From: Pycnococcus provasolii
Lineage: Eukaryota > Chlorophyta > Pseudoscourfieldiophyceae > Pseudoscourfieldiales > Pycnococcaceae
DNA length: 64,000 bases
Reading direction: 5' to 3'
Assembly: GCA_938743325.2 (NCBI GenBank)
Contig: OW568894.1
Coordinates: 460,293-524,292 of the forward strand
Position numbers and translations under genes: made by a program
Shown here: positions 49,845 to 58,978 of the stretch, piece after piece
Layout: every line of letters begins with the position of its first letter
Position numbering within the stretch: position 1 is the stretch's first letter
The notes under the pieces: model-generated
What the model was told of the DNA's origin: nothing
The model's input: the letters and a program-made list of their open reading frames with translations, nothing else
Databases searched by the model: none

Positions 49845-49879
<35 letters not shown>

Positions 49880-50004
49880 GTGTGTGTGTGTGTGTGTGTG
49901 TTTGTTTGTTTGTTTTGTCGTGTGAGTGTTTGTGTGTTCCGCACGTTGTGTGTTATGCGTGTGTGTTAGCGTGCACTCACCTTGCCCACCCAGTCTTCCG
50001 CCAT
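48770..50004 (-). CDS. NPF-motif protein, possible endocytic adaptor, two exons
   Basis: Exon 1 50004-49981 encodes only MAEDWVGK; exon 2 is 49843-48770. The 137-nt intron (GTGAGT...CACACAG) is mostly a CA microsatellite. Total 365 residues. The first 150 residues form a beta-rich region (GRVVPFSQLKHEKGPQVFQC, IIIEGGVMTVCKCDEHGNVS, QTYFVDKKVLHQYDVHYEVK) that could be a PH- or PTB-like domain. The rest is disordered and Gln/Pro/Met-rich, with three NPF motifs (NPFAQEPNPFAQ, ANPFAA) that in other eukaryotes bind EH domains of endocytic proteins. Family not recognised. Confidence 0.65.
49846..49910. repeat. GT/CA microsatellite in the intron of the NPF protein gene
   Basis: GTGTGT run with a few TATG and TTTG interruptions reaching the acceptor site. 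Length variation could influence splicing of the 8-codon first exon. Confidence 0.9.
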
Positions 50005-50681
50005 GGCGAGGCGCGCGTTGTTCTTCCTGCTTCTTCGTCTGGTGGTGTGCGCGAGAACAGGTCGTCGGGCTCTCGAGACCCCCGGCACCCGGACTGCCGG
50101 AGGCGAGCTTCGAAGGGCGGAAGGGAGGGACCGAAGGCGAAGAAGGCGAAGAAGGCGAAGGGAGGGGACAACGGGACATCATGGTGAGCACATAACCTTA
50201 GTTGGGAATACCTTACCACCAACGTTCACGGCGGAAGAGGAGGGGAAAAGGGGGAAGAAAAGTCGGGGGCGAAGAGTCCACTCGATCACGTGATGCTCCA
50301 CGCCATCACGGGCTCACTGGTCAGTCGGTCTGGTGAATCTCTCTCGGAGAGAATCGGAGAAAGTTGCCCACAATATGCCGTGACGAAACCCTACTTTTCT
50401 ACCCAACTACCCAACTACCCAACTACGTTCCGACTTCGCCTCGCCTGCAAGGCTGTCGCCCTGCTGACTACACGACTGACTATGGTTACACGTCCGAGAG
50501 TAACCCGATTCGCTCAATCCACCACCCCACACGCTCCGTCCAGACTCCGACACACGGCCGTGCACTGGCCACTCGCTCGACGCCACACCACTGCTAAACC
50601 GAACACAAACGCACACCAACAAGCATGCCGCGTGTTCAACACTCCACCTTTTTTATTTTGGTCTGACTTGTTACGACTTCT
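50005..50681. other. Intergenic region, no gene seen
   Basis: About 680 bp. It includes the promoter of the NPF protein gene, a short purine repeat of GAAGGC units near 50140-50162 and four ACCCAACT units near 50400-50427. No convincing frame. Confidence 0.5.
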
Positions 50682-52094
50682 TTACCTCCTTACAACCTTG
50701 ACGCCTTTCCGCGAAGCCTTGGCGAGCTCTTTCCGCCGTCTCGCCTCCTCGAGCTTTGCGCGCGCCTCCGGCGTCATCGCCTCCTCCTTCGCGATTTCGT
50801 CCGCTCGCTTCTGCTCCCGCTTCTTCGCAAGTGCCTCCTCGTGCTCCTTGCGCTTCTCCTTCAGATCAAGTTCCTCCTGCCGCACGCGCCTCGCCTTTGC
50901 CTTCGCCTTCTCCGCCTGCGGGAGACTTGCACGCGAAACGACGTCAACGCAGTGCGTGACCATCTCAAGCAGTGGTGCGAGGCGCCTCATGTCGCGCGCG
51001 GCTGGCATGCTGAAGACAAACTTCAGGCAACGTGCGTGGCTCGAGTCGGGATGCGCGTCGGTGATGTGCATCGACCGGAAGTACGGCGAGGCGGCGTCCC
51101 ACGCGCCATTCTTCGTGCCGAACACCTTCTCCACGAGGTGGTCCGTGATGATCTCGTCCGCGAGCGCCGCCGACTCCGAAACGATGGTTAAGCTCGTCGG
51201 GAACCGCGACTTGACGCGGTCAGGTGCGCTCGACAGCTCCGACGCAAACGCCTTGAGATCTTTCAGAGTGCGGTGCAACCGCTTCGCTTCCTTCGTCGGA
51301 GCTACAGCCATGCACATGGGCTCCATCGGCTCGTTCATGTAAACCTCCACCTCGAGCGTGTCCGTGAGGTTGGGAGACGCGACGCTGTTCCATAGCACCT
51401 TGCCAAGGTCCTGGCGCGGCTTGGTGCTGAGCGTCGCAAGCAAGCCTTCGCAAAACCGCCGTCCTGATGCGTAGAACTTGTACTCGCACGGGCTCTCTCG
51501 CGCGAGAACGCTGGGATCCTCATCCTCGTCCGTCGCGACTCCCACGAGGCTGAACTGCGACGGGAAGAAGCCTCCGTCGACGCAGAATTCGCGTGCAAAC
51601 GCCGTTGCGAGCGCCTCGTTGGCACGCGAACCAAGCAGGTAGTTGACGAAGTACAGAAGCAGCAGCACGCCTCCGATCGCCTCGGGGATGTACCCGAGCT
51701 TTCCTCTTACGTTGGACGACGACGCCTGCGCCGACGGCTGGCGGCGTCGCAGCGGCGCGTGCCCGTCAACGACGGTGTCGACGTCGTCGGGGAAGCCCTC
51801 AAACTCCGAGTCATCCCAGTCCAGGTTTGTGGCCTGCGACGTGGAAGCGGGGGCCACCTTCTGCTGCTGCCGCTGCGCCTGTCTCGGTGGCGGCGGCGTA
51901 TCCGGCTCGTCGTCGCCGTCAATAAACGCTGACTCGAACTCCGACGCGTCCCAGTCGTCGTCCTGCGCCTGGCCCGCGCAGCCCCTGGCCGCTGACAGGG
52001 CGAGCAGCGCAAGCACGAGCACGCCAGCCGCCTTGACGCCTGCGCGCGTTCGTGTTCTCGCCTTGAGGCGTGCGTTGGCGGCGGAAGGCGACAT
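50682..52094 (-). CDS. CCDC47-like ER membrane protein (PAT/multipass translocon)
   Basis: 470 residues from the ATG at 52094, no intron. A signal-anchor (GVLVLALLALSAARGCAG) is followed by an acidic luminal segment with two DWD-S/A-EFE words (DDDWDASEFESAF, DWDDSEFEGF), a transmembrane helix (EAIGGVLLLLYFVNYLLGS), the conserved cytosolic domain (FFPSQFSLVGV, EVEVYMNEPMEPMCMAV, SLTIVSESAALADEI, MHITDAHPD) and a C-terminal charged coiled coil ending in a basic tail. This order is that of CCDC47/calumin, which with Asterix forms the PAT complex that helps multi-pass proteins insert at the ER. The basic tail contacts ribosomes in known structures. Confidence 0.9.
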   Translation of the reverse strand: MSPSAANARLKARTRTRAGVKAAGVLVLALLALSAARGCAGQAQDDDWDASEFESAFIDGDDEPDTPPPPRQAQRQQQKVAPASTSQATNLDWDDSEFEGFPDDVDTVVDGHAPLRRRQPSAQASSSNVRGKLGYIPEAIGGVLLLLYFVNYLLGSRANEALATAFAREFCVDGGFFPSQFSLVGVATDEDEDPSVLARESPCEYKFYASGRRFCEGLLATLSTKPRQDLGKVLWNSVASPNLTDTLEVEVYMNEPMEPMCMAVAPTKEAKRLHRTLKDLKAFASELSSAPDRVKSRFPTSLTIVSESAALADEIITDHLVEKVFGTKNGAWDAASPYFRSMHITDAHPDSSHARCLKFVFSMPAARDMRRLAPLLEMVTHCVDVVSRASLPQAEKAKAKARRVRQEELDLKEKRKEHEEALAKKREQKRADEIAKEEAMTPEARAKLEEARRRKELAKASRKGVKVVRR

Positions 52095-52186
52095 CGATCT
52101 CGTTGAGTTCTGCTCTTGGGTGGAGCTGAGAGCGGAGAAGGGAGGGAGGGGAAGGGGAAGGGGAAAGGGAAGGGGAAGGGGAAGAA

Positions 52187-52226
52187 CCCTAACTCATGCC
52201 CTAACGCCGTAACCCTAACCCTAACG
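52187..52226 (-). repeat. Interstitial telomeric repeats (CCCTAA orientation)
   Basis: Four to five CCCTAA units, partly degenerate, between two divergent genes and next to a GGGAAGGGG tract. Orientation is opposite to the array at the right edge. Confidence 0.8.
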
Positions 52227-52403
52227 GGTTGGGTTTCTTCTTCGAATCGTCGTCGTCTTGCTTCGTCCTTCGGCGCCCCTTCCATTTCAACTCCGCCCTT
52301 CTCCCAACCGGCCTGACCCCCTCCCGCCCCACCTCCCCCAGCTTGGAGAACCCACCCAAGACTCCGCGCCATTTCAACACGAAAGCGAGCTTGCACCGCA
52401 GCC

Positions 52404-53666
52404 ATGACGCTGCGACGCGCGCTCGTCGTGATCAACCCAAAAGCAGGCCGCGGGTTCGGCACGCGCCTCGCGGCCAAGCCTGAGTCAACCACCGACCCGG
52501 ACGCGTCCACCGTCGCGAAGACGAGCCCGTCCGCGCGATTTCTAGCCTCGCCAGTCGTGCGCGTGTACGAGGATGCGGTGCGTCCCATGCTCGTCGCGCA
52601 CTGCTTCGAGCTCGACGAGGTGTACGCGGAGACGAGGGGCGACGTGTACAGGGCGTGCGCATCTGCAGACCTTGTCACGGCGGACGTACTGGTCGTGGTG
52701 GGTGGCGACGGAACGGTGCACGAGGCGATCAACGGCATCTTGAGAAACCGAGCCTTCCCTGCGGTGCCTCCCGTCGCCGTCGTGCCGTGCGGGACGGGAA
52801 ACGCCGTTGCGACGGCGTGCGGCTTGCGCACGAGCATGGACGTCGTTCGCGCCGTGTCGGAGCGCAACGCCCTGCCGCTCGGCGTCGCCAGAGTCTCAGT
52901 GACCACCGCGGGAGCGGCAGCCGCACCCGCGCCAGCACCAGGCTCGCCCTCGTCGTCGTCGTCCAAGCCGGGGTCGCCGCAGTCAGCAGCGCAAGCGGCG
53001 ACGGAGCCGGCGTACGCCGCCGCGGTCGTCAGCCTGGGAATTCACGCCGAAACGGCGTTGGGAGGAAAGAATCTGCGCATGCTCGGGCGTCTGCGCTTCG
53101 CTCTCACAGCCCTTTGGCATACCCGCGTGAATCCGCGCAAGCTTGAGGGTAAGCTCACGCTGACGGACGCTCGGCGCCTCGTGGAGGCTGACAGCAAATT
53201 TTCTCCGCGCGAGGCGTCCATTACGCTCGACGGACCCTTCTGGTATTTGCTCGCGACGCCTTGCGAGCGCCTCACGCCGACCTTCCGCATCGCGCCTTGG
53301 GCGATGGCGGCGCCGCGCCGCGTGCGCGCGATGCCGCCCGCGCGTCGCCTGCAGCACCGTCCCGTCGCGGGCGATGCGGGCGTCGATGGCGGCGAGTGGG
53401 ATGTGATTGCGATACGAACGGCAAATGCGTCGCCGGGCGACGTGTGGGACATGCTGAAGATGGCAACGAGCTCGAGAGAGCGAGATATCACGAAACTACC
53501 GTTTGTGGAGTACTTCAAGGCGAGAGGGCTCTCGTTCGGATGCGTGAACTACGAAGTGGCTTGCGTGGACGGCGAGCCACTCGAGGTGATGTCGGGGGGT
53601 GCGTTAGATATCACGTTTGGCACAGGTGGTATTTCGCTACTTGGCCTTAGGACGACGACGACCTGA
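52404..53666 (+). CDS. Diacylglycerol/sphingosine kinase-like lipid kinase
   Basis: 420 residues from the ATG at 52404, no intron. The DAGK catalytic domain is clear: NPKAGRGFG at residues 11-19, the nucleotide-binding VVVGGDGTVHEAINGI at 98-113 (GGDGT at 100-104), VPCGTGNAVATACG, and the second lobe with AAAVVSLGIHAETALGGKNL and LRMLGRLRFALTALW. The C-terminal strands (FVEYFKARGLSF, VACVDGEPLE) complete the family fold. A Ser/Ala/Pro-rich insert of about 45 residues separates the lobes. It could phosphorylate sphingoid bases, ceramide or diacylglycerol; no accessory domain decides. Codons from about residue 343 on lie in the left arm of inverted duplication 2. Confidence 0.88.
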   Translation: MTLRRALVVINPKAGRGFGTRLAAKPESTTDPDASTVAKTSPSARFLASPVVRVYEDAVRPMLVAHCFELDEVYAETRGDVYRACASADLVTADVLVVVGGDGTVHEAINGILRNRAFPAVPPVAVVPCGTGNAVATACGLRTSMDVVRAVSERNALPLGVARVSVTTAGAAAAPAPAPGSPSSSSSKPGSPQSAAQAATEPAYAAAVVSLGIHAETALGGKNLRMLGRLRFALTALWHTRVNPRKLEGKLTLTDARRLVEADSKFSPREASITLDGPFWYLLATPCERLTPTFRIAPWAMAAPRRVRAMPPARRLQHRPVAGDAGVDGGEWDVIAIRTANASPGDVWDMLKMATSSRERDITKLPFVEYFKARGLSFGCVNYEVACVDGEPLEVMSGGALDITFGTGGISLLGLRTTTT

Positions 53667-53902
53667 CGGCGGATGAAGATTCTTCTTCTGTAAGCTAATG
53701 AATGATGATGATTGCTCATGAATTCAGCCCGTTTAGTTTTTGTTTTCCCGCATGCCTGGCTACGATAGTTTCGACACAATCATATATGAGCAATTGGAGT
53801 ATACTATGCCGCTTTGACGCTTTCCGCTAGCTATTTGCCCCGTTACCTAGTCATGACGTCCCCGGGCAACTATCGCTAGCGTCAGGCGACATCACGGCGG
53901 GC

Positions 53903-53911
53903 AAAAAAAAA
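53903..53911 (-). terminator. Pol III T9 terminator of U6, left arm
   Basis: Nine A on the plus strand, read as T9 directly after the 3' end of the minus-strand U6 gene. Confidence 0.75.
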
Positions 53912-54169
53912 CTGTTCTCCTACCAAAGGTAAGTGTCATCCATTCGCTGGGACCATGCTAATCCTGTAGGGTGGGTTTTTTTTGAAAAAGTTGGTGAGCG
54001 TCGTGGTGAAGATCGTGGTGAACATCGTGGTTGGTTGTGTGGAAAAAAATTAGATCGACGAAAAAATGAAAAAAATGCACGGATGCACGACTGAAGACAA
54101 GATTTGAACCCTCGTTTAACGTACTTCTCTGTTTTTATTCCGTTTTTCAATAATGCCCGAAGGCAAAAC
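53908..54169 (-). ncRNA. U6 spliceosomal snRNA gene with a GT-AG intron, left arm copy
   Basis: Mirror of the right-arm gene at 61805-62066. Exon 1 about 54169-54125, intron 54124-53964, exon 2 53963 to about 53908. All conserved elements are identical to the right copy (5' stem-loop with TTCG, ACAGAGA box, GATTAGCATGG, GGATGACAC). Confidence 0.85.
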
Positions 54170-54407
54170 CCTAATTTCTGAGATTAGTTATACAAGTACA
54201 CAGCAAAATTCCATCAAGTGGAAGACACATCGAACAAGATAAGCCTTTTTCCTTGTCAGCTTCACTTCGTGGGTGGGGCCGCCGCCGTCCTCTTGCGCTC
54301 TTGCACAAAGATACGCACGCCCTCGAGCACCATTCGCCCTTGGCGTTGTGCACCACGGCGACGGACGACGGTTCTTCGTCTTCTATCTATTCAACCACGT
54401 CACGCTC

Positions 54408-54635
54408 ATGACGAGTCGGATAACGTCGCCGGTGATATCCGCGACACAAACGACGCTCAGAAACAACAAACTGCAACAAAAAACTAACACTTTTCTTACT
54501 TGGTGTGTTTTTACCGTAGGTTTGGTTGGCGCCTTGGCGGTCTTACGTGTAGTGCAAGAGGACGGCTTGAGCTCGCCGCCACATAGAACACCCATTTTGC
54601 ACTCGCCATTCTTGCTACATACAATATTGGCATGA
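54408..54635 (+). pseudogene. Truncated paralog of the N-terminus of the membrane protein gene at 60723-61604
   Basis: A 75-codon frame from ATG at 54408. Its first 20 residues (MTSRITSPVISATQTTLRNN) match the start of the membrane protein (MTPRMMTSPITSTTQTTLRN), after which the sequences diverge and this frame soon stops. It lies at the inner edge of the left arm, so the duplication carried the 5' end of that gene only. Confidence 0.6.
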
Positions 54636-54750
54636 ACCTACTTAATAAGGAAGGAATTTGTGAGTTTACGCAAGGTTTACGCATAAGAAAAGCACACAAG
54701 ACAAATAAAGTGTTACAACAAGGGGGGATCACGCCTACCTACTGGACGCC

Positions 54751-55936
54751 CTAGCGGCGGAGTGGCGGTGGATAGTTCATCGACCCCATCATCATCATTG
54801 ACGGCGTCATCATCGCAGGCGGCGGTGGTGGATTCATCATGTAGACTTGCACTTGCCCGTTGCGATTTGTCCACTTGATGGGTTTCGACAACACACCAAT
54901 GTCGTGTGTTTGGTCGTCGCAGACTCCAACTTGGAGCATTTGATTCGTTGAAATAATTGCTTGTCCATTCGCAAAGCTTGGAGACTGAACGGCGTTGAGC
55001 GTGCGCACGGCAAGGTTTGCGCTCGCCACATTCTCAAACTCCGCGTAGAACTTGGAAATCTGCGCCCCCCTGCTGCTGGATTGGTTCATATTCGTCTGGT
55101 ATCGTCCCAGCCGCACGAAACCTGAACATCTCTGCGCGACAAAGTCAACCAAAACTTTTGTGGGAATGTTGTACGAAACGCCCACAATCTCGACGGTATG
55201 GCCCTTTGCAGGCAAATGACCCTTATACGACGGTGGCGAAGGTTGTTTCGGCTGCTGCAGCTGCAAAGGAAAAGCCTGCTCCGGTTGTAGCTTCACTGGA
55301 GGTGGTTTCTTCTCCGGAGGAGATGGTTTCTTCTCCGGAGGTGAGTGGTCGCCGCCCTTCGACTCGCCATCCTTTGTCGACACGACGGCGTCGAGACCCG
55401 ATTGTGCAGCCTTCAACACGCGTGCGAGCGCCGTGGTGTACGTATCCTGCATCTTCTCGAGCTCCTCTACGCGCTCCTTCATCTTTTCCAGCTCAGTCAC
55501 GCGCTCTTGCAGAGTCATGGCGTAGCTGTACCAAGCCTCGAGTTCTTTCTTGCGCTGCTCCGCAAGCGCAATGCTTTCATTCCTCGTGTTCCTGGTTCGT
55601 TCGTGCGTAAGAGTGTTAGTGCAACGTGTTGTTTGTGCGCTGCAGAGTTAGATGTTAAAGGTAGACATACACAAGTCTCTCGAGCACCGTCTTCGCCGTG
55701 TGTGTTGACTCGTCGTCGTCGTCGCCGCCGTTTTGGTTGACCTGAGACGGCGGCAGCGTGGTGGTGGTGGTGAGGAGTGGTGCTGGCGGTGCAACACGCG
55801 GGTCTGGTGGTGGCAGTGCGACGCGCGGGTCCGGTGGTGGCGATTCGATGTGCGGGTCCGCCCTCATGCGCTTGTGCGGCGGTGGCTCGGCGTCCGCCAT
55901 GAGAACCGCGGCTCGAGAACTCGGATCGTATTCCAT
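54751..55936 (-). CDS. Coiled-coil RRM-like protein, two exons
   Basis: Exon 1 55936-55671, exon 2 55591-54751, with a 79-nt intron (GTATGT...ACCAG), phase 2; 368 residues. Exon 1 encodes a Pro-rich region with repeated PPPDPRVA words and a basic KRMR. Exon 2 begins a coiled coil (NESIALAEQRKKELEAWYSY, LQERVTELEKMKERVEELEK), then a Pro/Lys linker, an RRM-like fold (HTVEIVGVSYNIPTKVLVDF, AQISKFYAEFENVASANLAV) and a Met/Pro-rich tail. The RNP motifs are weak, so RNA binding is an inference. Not recognised as a named protein. Confidence 0.6.
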
Positions 55937-56200
55937 GGCTCGTCGAGGCGGCAACTCGGTTTTGAATTGGCGTCACTTCGAACCGGCACGCTCCGCCAGT
56001 GCGCCTACCTAGTGCGCCTTGCTAGAGGCGAAACCCCGGGTGACGGAGGGTGTGCTTTGTAACCCCGAATCCGATTCCACCGTTTTGTTTTCCTTTTCCT
56101 CCGGCACCTGCCTTTTTCCCACAGTCCACCCCACCTGTCCACACCCTTTCTTTGCCGAATTGCCACTCTTGTTTTTCAGAGAAGCACGGCAGAAGCAGCG

Positions 56201-57373
56201 ATGGACACCGCCACCACCACGTCGACCACCTCGTCAACCACCACGTCGAACACCAACTCCACCGCAACCACGAATGCGGAGATGACGTTCGCATCCTTCT
56301 TGGAGAAGATGAGAAAGCCGGCGGCAAGTGACCTCGTCTCAGCCATCAAGCACTTCATTGCAGCCTTCCACACCGGAACGCCGGACCCCGCGCGAGACTC
56401 GCGCAGGTTGCAGGACTTTCTCAGGACGACCGAGGCGGCATTTCGAGCGCACATCCTCTGGCGTAACGCATCTGCAGACGATCTCGAGGCAGCGGGTGAG
56501 GCGCTGGAGAAGTACATCATGACGAAGCTGTATCCGCTCACGTTCGCCGTGAGCCCCGACGACACGAGGCGAGATGCCGCGATCGCACGCAAGTTTCAAG
56601 CTTTGGCCTTCCTGAAGCCAGAGCACCTCGACATCCCGCCTGAGCACCGCGTCGAGGCGTCGTGGCTGCTTGCACAGAAGGAGCTCTGCAAGTGCGACAG
56701 CTACAAGGCGCCGCGGGACAAGCTCGTCTGCGCGCTGAACTGCTGCCGCATCATATCCAACCTCCTTCGCGTCGCGGCAGAGCAGGGCGCACCGCCAGGG
56801 GCGGACGACTTCTTTCCCGTCCTCGTGTACGTTGTCGTGCGCGCCGCGCCGCCGCGCATCGTCTCGAACCTCGAATTTATTGCTCGATTCCGCGCGGAGA
56901 ACCGGCTTGTGAGCGAGGCGGAGTACTTCCTCACGAACCTGATGTCCGCGGTGCACTTTATTGAGACGATGCGCTCGGAAGCGCTGACGAGCCTGTCGGA
57001 GGATGAGAAACACGTGCTTGACAGCGTCGACGACGACGCTGAGACCAATGAAAGTGCGAACGACGCCGTCGACGCTGCAGCCCCCGCTCCTCCTGCTCCT
57101 GGCGCTAATGTGGCTGCACTCCCACCTGCACCGGCAAGGCTTCCGCCAGCACCGGCAGCGACTTACAAAACGGTTGCGCAGTTGTACAACGAGGGTGAGG
57201 CTCTTGTGGTGGCGGCTGAGGAAAGTGGCGAGCTCCTGTCCGCGCACCCATTTCTGTACTATGCTCCCGAGGACTTGCTCCTGAGCGATGTGCCTCGCCT
57301 TCTCGCGGCGTACAAGGAGACGGCTCTGAAGCTCGAGGCGTTGACGCGCGCGATATCAAGTGGCAGCCGCTGA
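56201..57373 (+). CDS. Rabex-5-like VPS9-domain Rab5 GEF
   Basis: 390 residues from the ATG at 56201, no intron. After a Thr-rich start, a helical bundle (LVSAIKHFIAAFHTGTPDPA, RDSRRLQDFLRTTEAAFRAH) precedes a well-preserved VPS9 domain: PLTFAVSPDDTRRDAAIARK, LDIPPEHRVEASWLLAQKEL, KLVCALNCCRIISNLLRVAA, DDFFPVLVYVVVRAAPPRIV and FLTNLMSAVHFIETM. The catalytic Asp in PGADDFFPVLVYVVV and the conserved Pro-Val-Leu helix are present. This type exchanges GDP on Rab5-class GTPases on early endosomes. A second, more diverged VPS9 gene is at 15588-17348. Confidence 0.92.
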   Translation: MDTATTTSTTSSTTTSNTNSTATTNAEMTFASFLEKMRKPAASDLVSAIKHFIAAFHTGTPDPARDSRRLQDFLRTTEAAFRAHILWRNASADDLEAAGEALEKYIMTKLYPLTFAVSPDDTRRDAAIARKFQALAFLKPEHLDIPPEHRVEASWLLAQKELCKCDSYKAPRDKLVCALNCCRIISNLLRVAAEQGAPPGADDFFPVLVYVVVRAAPPRIVSNLEFIARFRAENRLVSEAEYFLTNLMSAVHFIETMRSEALTSLSEDEKHVLDSVDDDAETNESANDAVDAAAPAPPAPGANVAALPPAPARLPPAPAATYKTVAQLYNEGEALVVAAEESGELLSAHPFLYYAPEDLLLSDVPRLLAAYKETALKLEALTRAISSGSR

Positions 57374-57554
57374 CGTTGTAAATCCCATCACTTTTACACA
57401 CATGTTGTTGCTTTCTTTTGACTCACATACAGTACTGTATGTAGCGGAAAGAAACAATGGCTGAAAAAGTTGTTTTTGCTATTCGGGTTTGCTCAAAATA
57501 ACATTTTCTCTCGGGGGGTCACATTTCCGTTCGTCACTTCGCCCGCCCATACAT

Positions 57555-58208
57555 ATGTCGGCGTCGTGTCCCATATGCCTCGACGAGAGTCCCAGGCGAC
57601 TTGCCACGTTGAACTGTGCGCACACGGCGTGCGCCACGTGCGCCGCTTCGCTTCTCGTGCACAATACCGCGACGCACGTGCGCACGCGGTGCCCCGTGTG
57701 CCGCACGAACATCACGCACCTTACGTTTGCCTCAGACGGCGGTGAAGGCGATGTTCTTCGCGTTCGCGTCAACCACGTCGATGCTGCTTTGCAAGTCAAC
57801 GACTTGAGGACCCTTTTTCCAAGGCACACGCGCACCTTGCTTACCAAAGGCGGCGTGCGCGTCGACTTAAACGACGGCGACGCCGCAGACGCCGTGTTAA
57901 GACGAGAGGCGGAGGCGGGCCGCCGCGTCATGCTCATCGCTTCGTCATCCGCACCGCCAGTCGCACCAAGGCGTCGCATAGACGTGGTTGCACTCGCACG
58001 ACAGTATGTTGTTGATGCAGTGAACTGGACTGAAGTGAAAGACGCACTTCGCGCGCTTGTGCTGTCTGCGCACCCGGACGCGCGCCTGATTGACTTTCGC
58101 GACGACGCGTTTGGGAACGCCGTGCGGAGCCGAGCACCACCTCGGAGAAGTGGTCGACCGCGCATCATGCCTGACCTTCAAGGTGATCCGATGAACATCT
58201 TCTTCTAA
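57555..58208 (+). CDS. RING-finger protein (C3HC4), probable E3 ubiquitin ligase
   Basis: 217 residues from the ATG at 57555. The ring begins at once: Cys5, Cys8, Cys21, His23, Cys26, Cys29, Cys46, Cys49 (CPIC, NCAHTACATC, CPVC). The rest looks like a ubiquitin-like fold (VRVNHVDAALQVNDLRTLFP, TLLTKGGVRVDLNDGDAA) and ends in a Pro/Arg tail. A zinc RING followed by a UBL-like part is unusual order; the substrate is unknown. Confidence 0.8.
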   Translation: MSASCPICLDESPRRLATLNCAHTACATCAASLLVHNTATHVRTRCPVCRTNITHLTFASDGGEGDVLRVRVNHVDAALQVNDLRTLFPRHTRTLLTKGGVRVDLNDGDAADAVLRREAEAGRRVMLIASSSAPPVAPRRRIDVVALARQYVVDAVNWTEVKDALRALVLSAHPDARLIDFRDDAFGNAVRSRAPPRRSGRPRIMPDLQGDPMNIFF

Positions 58209-58354
58209 TTGACACACATACTCTTGTATCCTTAAGGTGTTACATTTATAGTACAAAAAAAACACAGTTTCGCGAGTCAAAAGGTGCGGAGAAGAGGCGC
58301 GGCGGCAAGCGTCTTCACAAGCACATTGCCAACTTCCTAGATACTTGGAGAGAG

Positions 58355-58888
58355 TCAGGAGCCAGCAGCTTTTGCAATTCCAATGTGCTCACGACACAGG
58401 CGCGCGTCGCGCCACTGCACGAGCTCGATGTTTCCATCAGAGAGACGCTGCACGCTCTTCGCCTGCACCTGCAAGTTTCCTTGATACTTGGAAAGCTTCC
58501 CTCGGACGCGTATGATGCGTCCAAGACGATCCACCGCCTCGCTCGCTCGCTTGAATGCGTTCCACTCGACGGGTATGCCGTTACCACCACCCGCCTTCGC
58601 CCTCGGCATCCAAAGCACGCACTCGACGACTCCCGTTCCGTCGTCGACGCCGAAAACCACCTTGCTGTCCATGAGCAGCCGGGTGACAACCACGCCGCAC
58701 AACTCCACCTGCGTTATTGCCGTGGGCGCAGAGGCACGCAGGACGTCATCGACGAACAGCACGGGACACGCGGCTGACGTGTACGTTTTCTTCGTGCGCT
58801 CACCTGCTGCTTCTGCCGCCACGGCCATGATGGCCAGCCGGACACAGCCGGTGGTGAAATGAGCCTTTGTGTGTGGGGAAATGATCAT
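58355..58888 (-). CDS. STN1-like OB-fold protein of the CST telomere complex
   Basis: 177 residues from the ATG at 58888 (a second ATG at 58828 would still include the whole domain). The pattern is that of the STN1 OB fold: entry CPVLFVDDVLRASAPTAITQ, strand VELCGVVVTRLLMDSKVVFG, VDDGTGVVECVLW, and RLGRIIRVRGKLSKYQGNLQ then VQAKSVQRLSDGN. STN1 with CTC1 and TEN1 binds telomeric single strands and recruits polymerase alpha for C-strand fill-in. Only the OB fold is present; the C-terminal winged helices of animal STN1 are lacking, as in plants. RPA2-type OB proteins are the alternative. It shares a 90-bp promoter region with the next gene. Confidence 0.7.
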   Translation of the reverse strand: MIISPHTKAHFTTGCVRLAIMAVAAEAAGERTKKTYTSAACPVLFVDDVLRASAPTAITQVELCGVVVTRLLMDSKVVFGVDDGTGVVECVLWMPRAKAGGGNGIPVEWNAFKRASEAVDRLGRIIRVRGKLSKYQGNLQVQAKSVQRLSDGNIELVQWRDARLCREHIGIAKAAGS

Positions 58889-58978
58889 CCGGGGTTGGAC
58901 TGCGTTCAAAAAATCCAAACATCTCCCCCGGACCGAACAACCCGTCCATTTCCTTCCTCCTCTATCTTTGCGCCAGCC

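Larger units (their letters stand above)
53430..54490. repeat. Inverted duplication 2, left arm (about 1.06 kb)
   Basis: Reverse complement of about 61520-62544; paired positions sum to 115974 without indels from 53430 to about 54300, after which similarity continues with gaps to about 54490. The outer edge is sharp, inside the lipid kinase gene (53430/62544). Confidence 0.97.
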
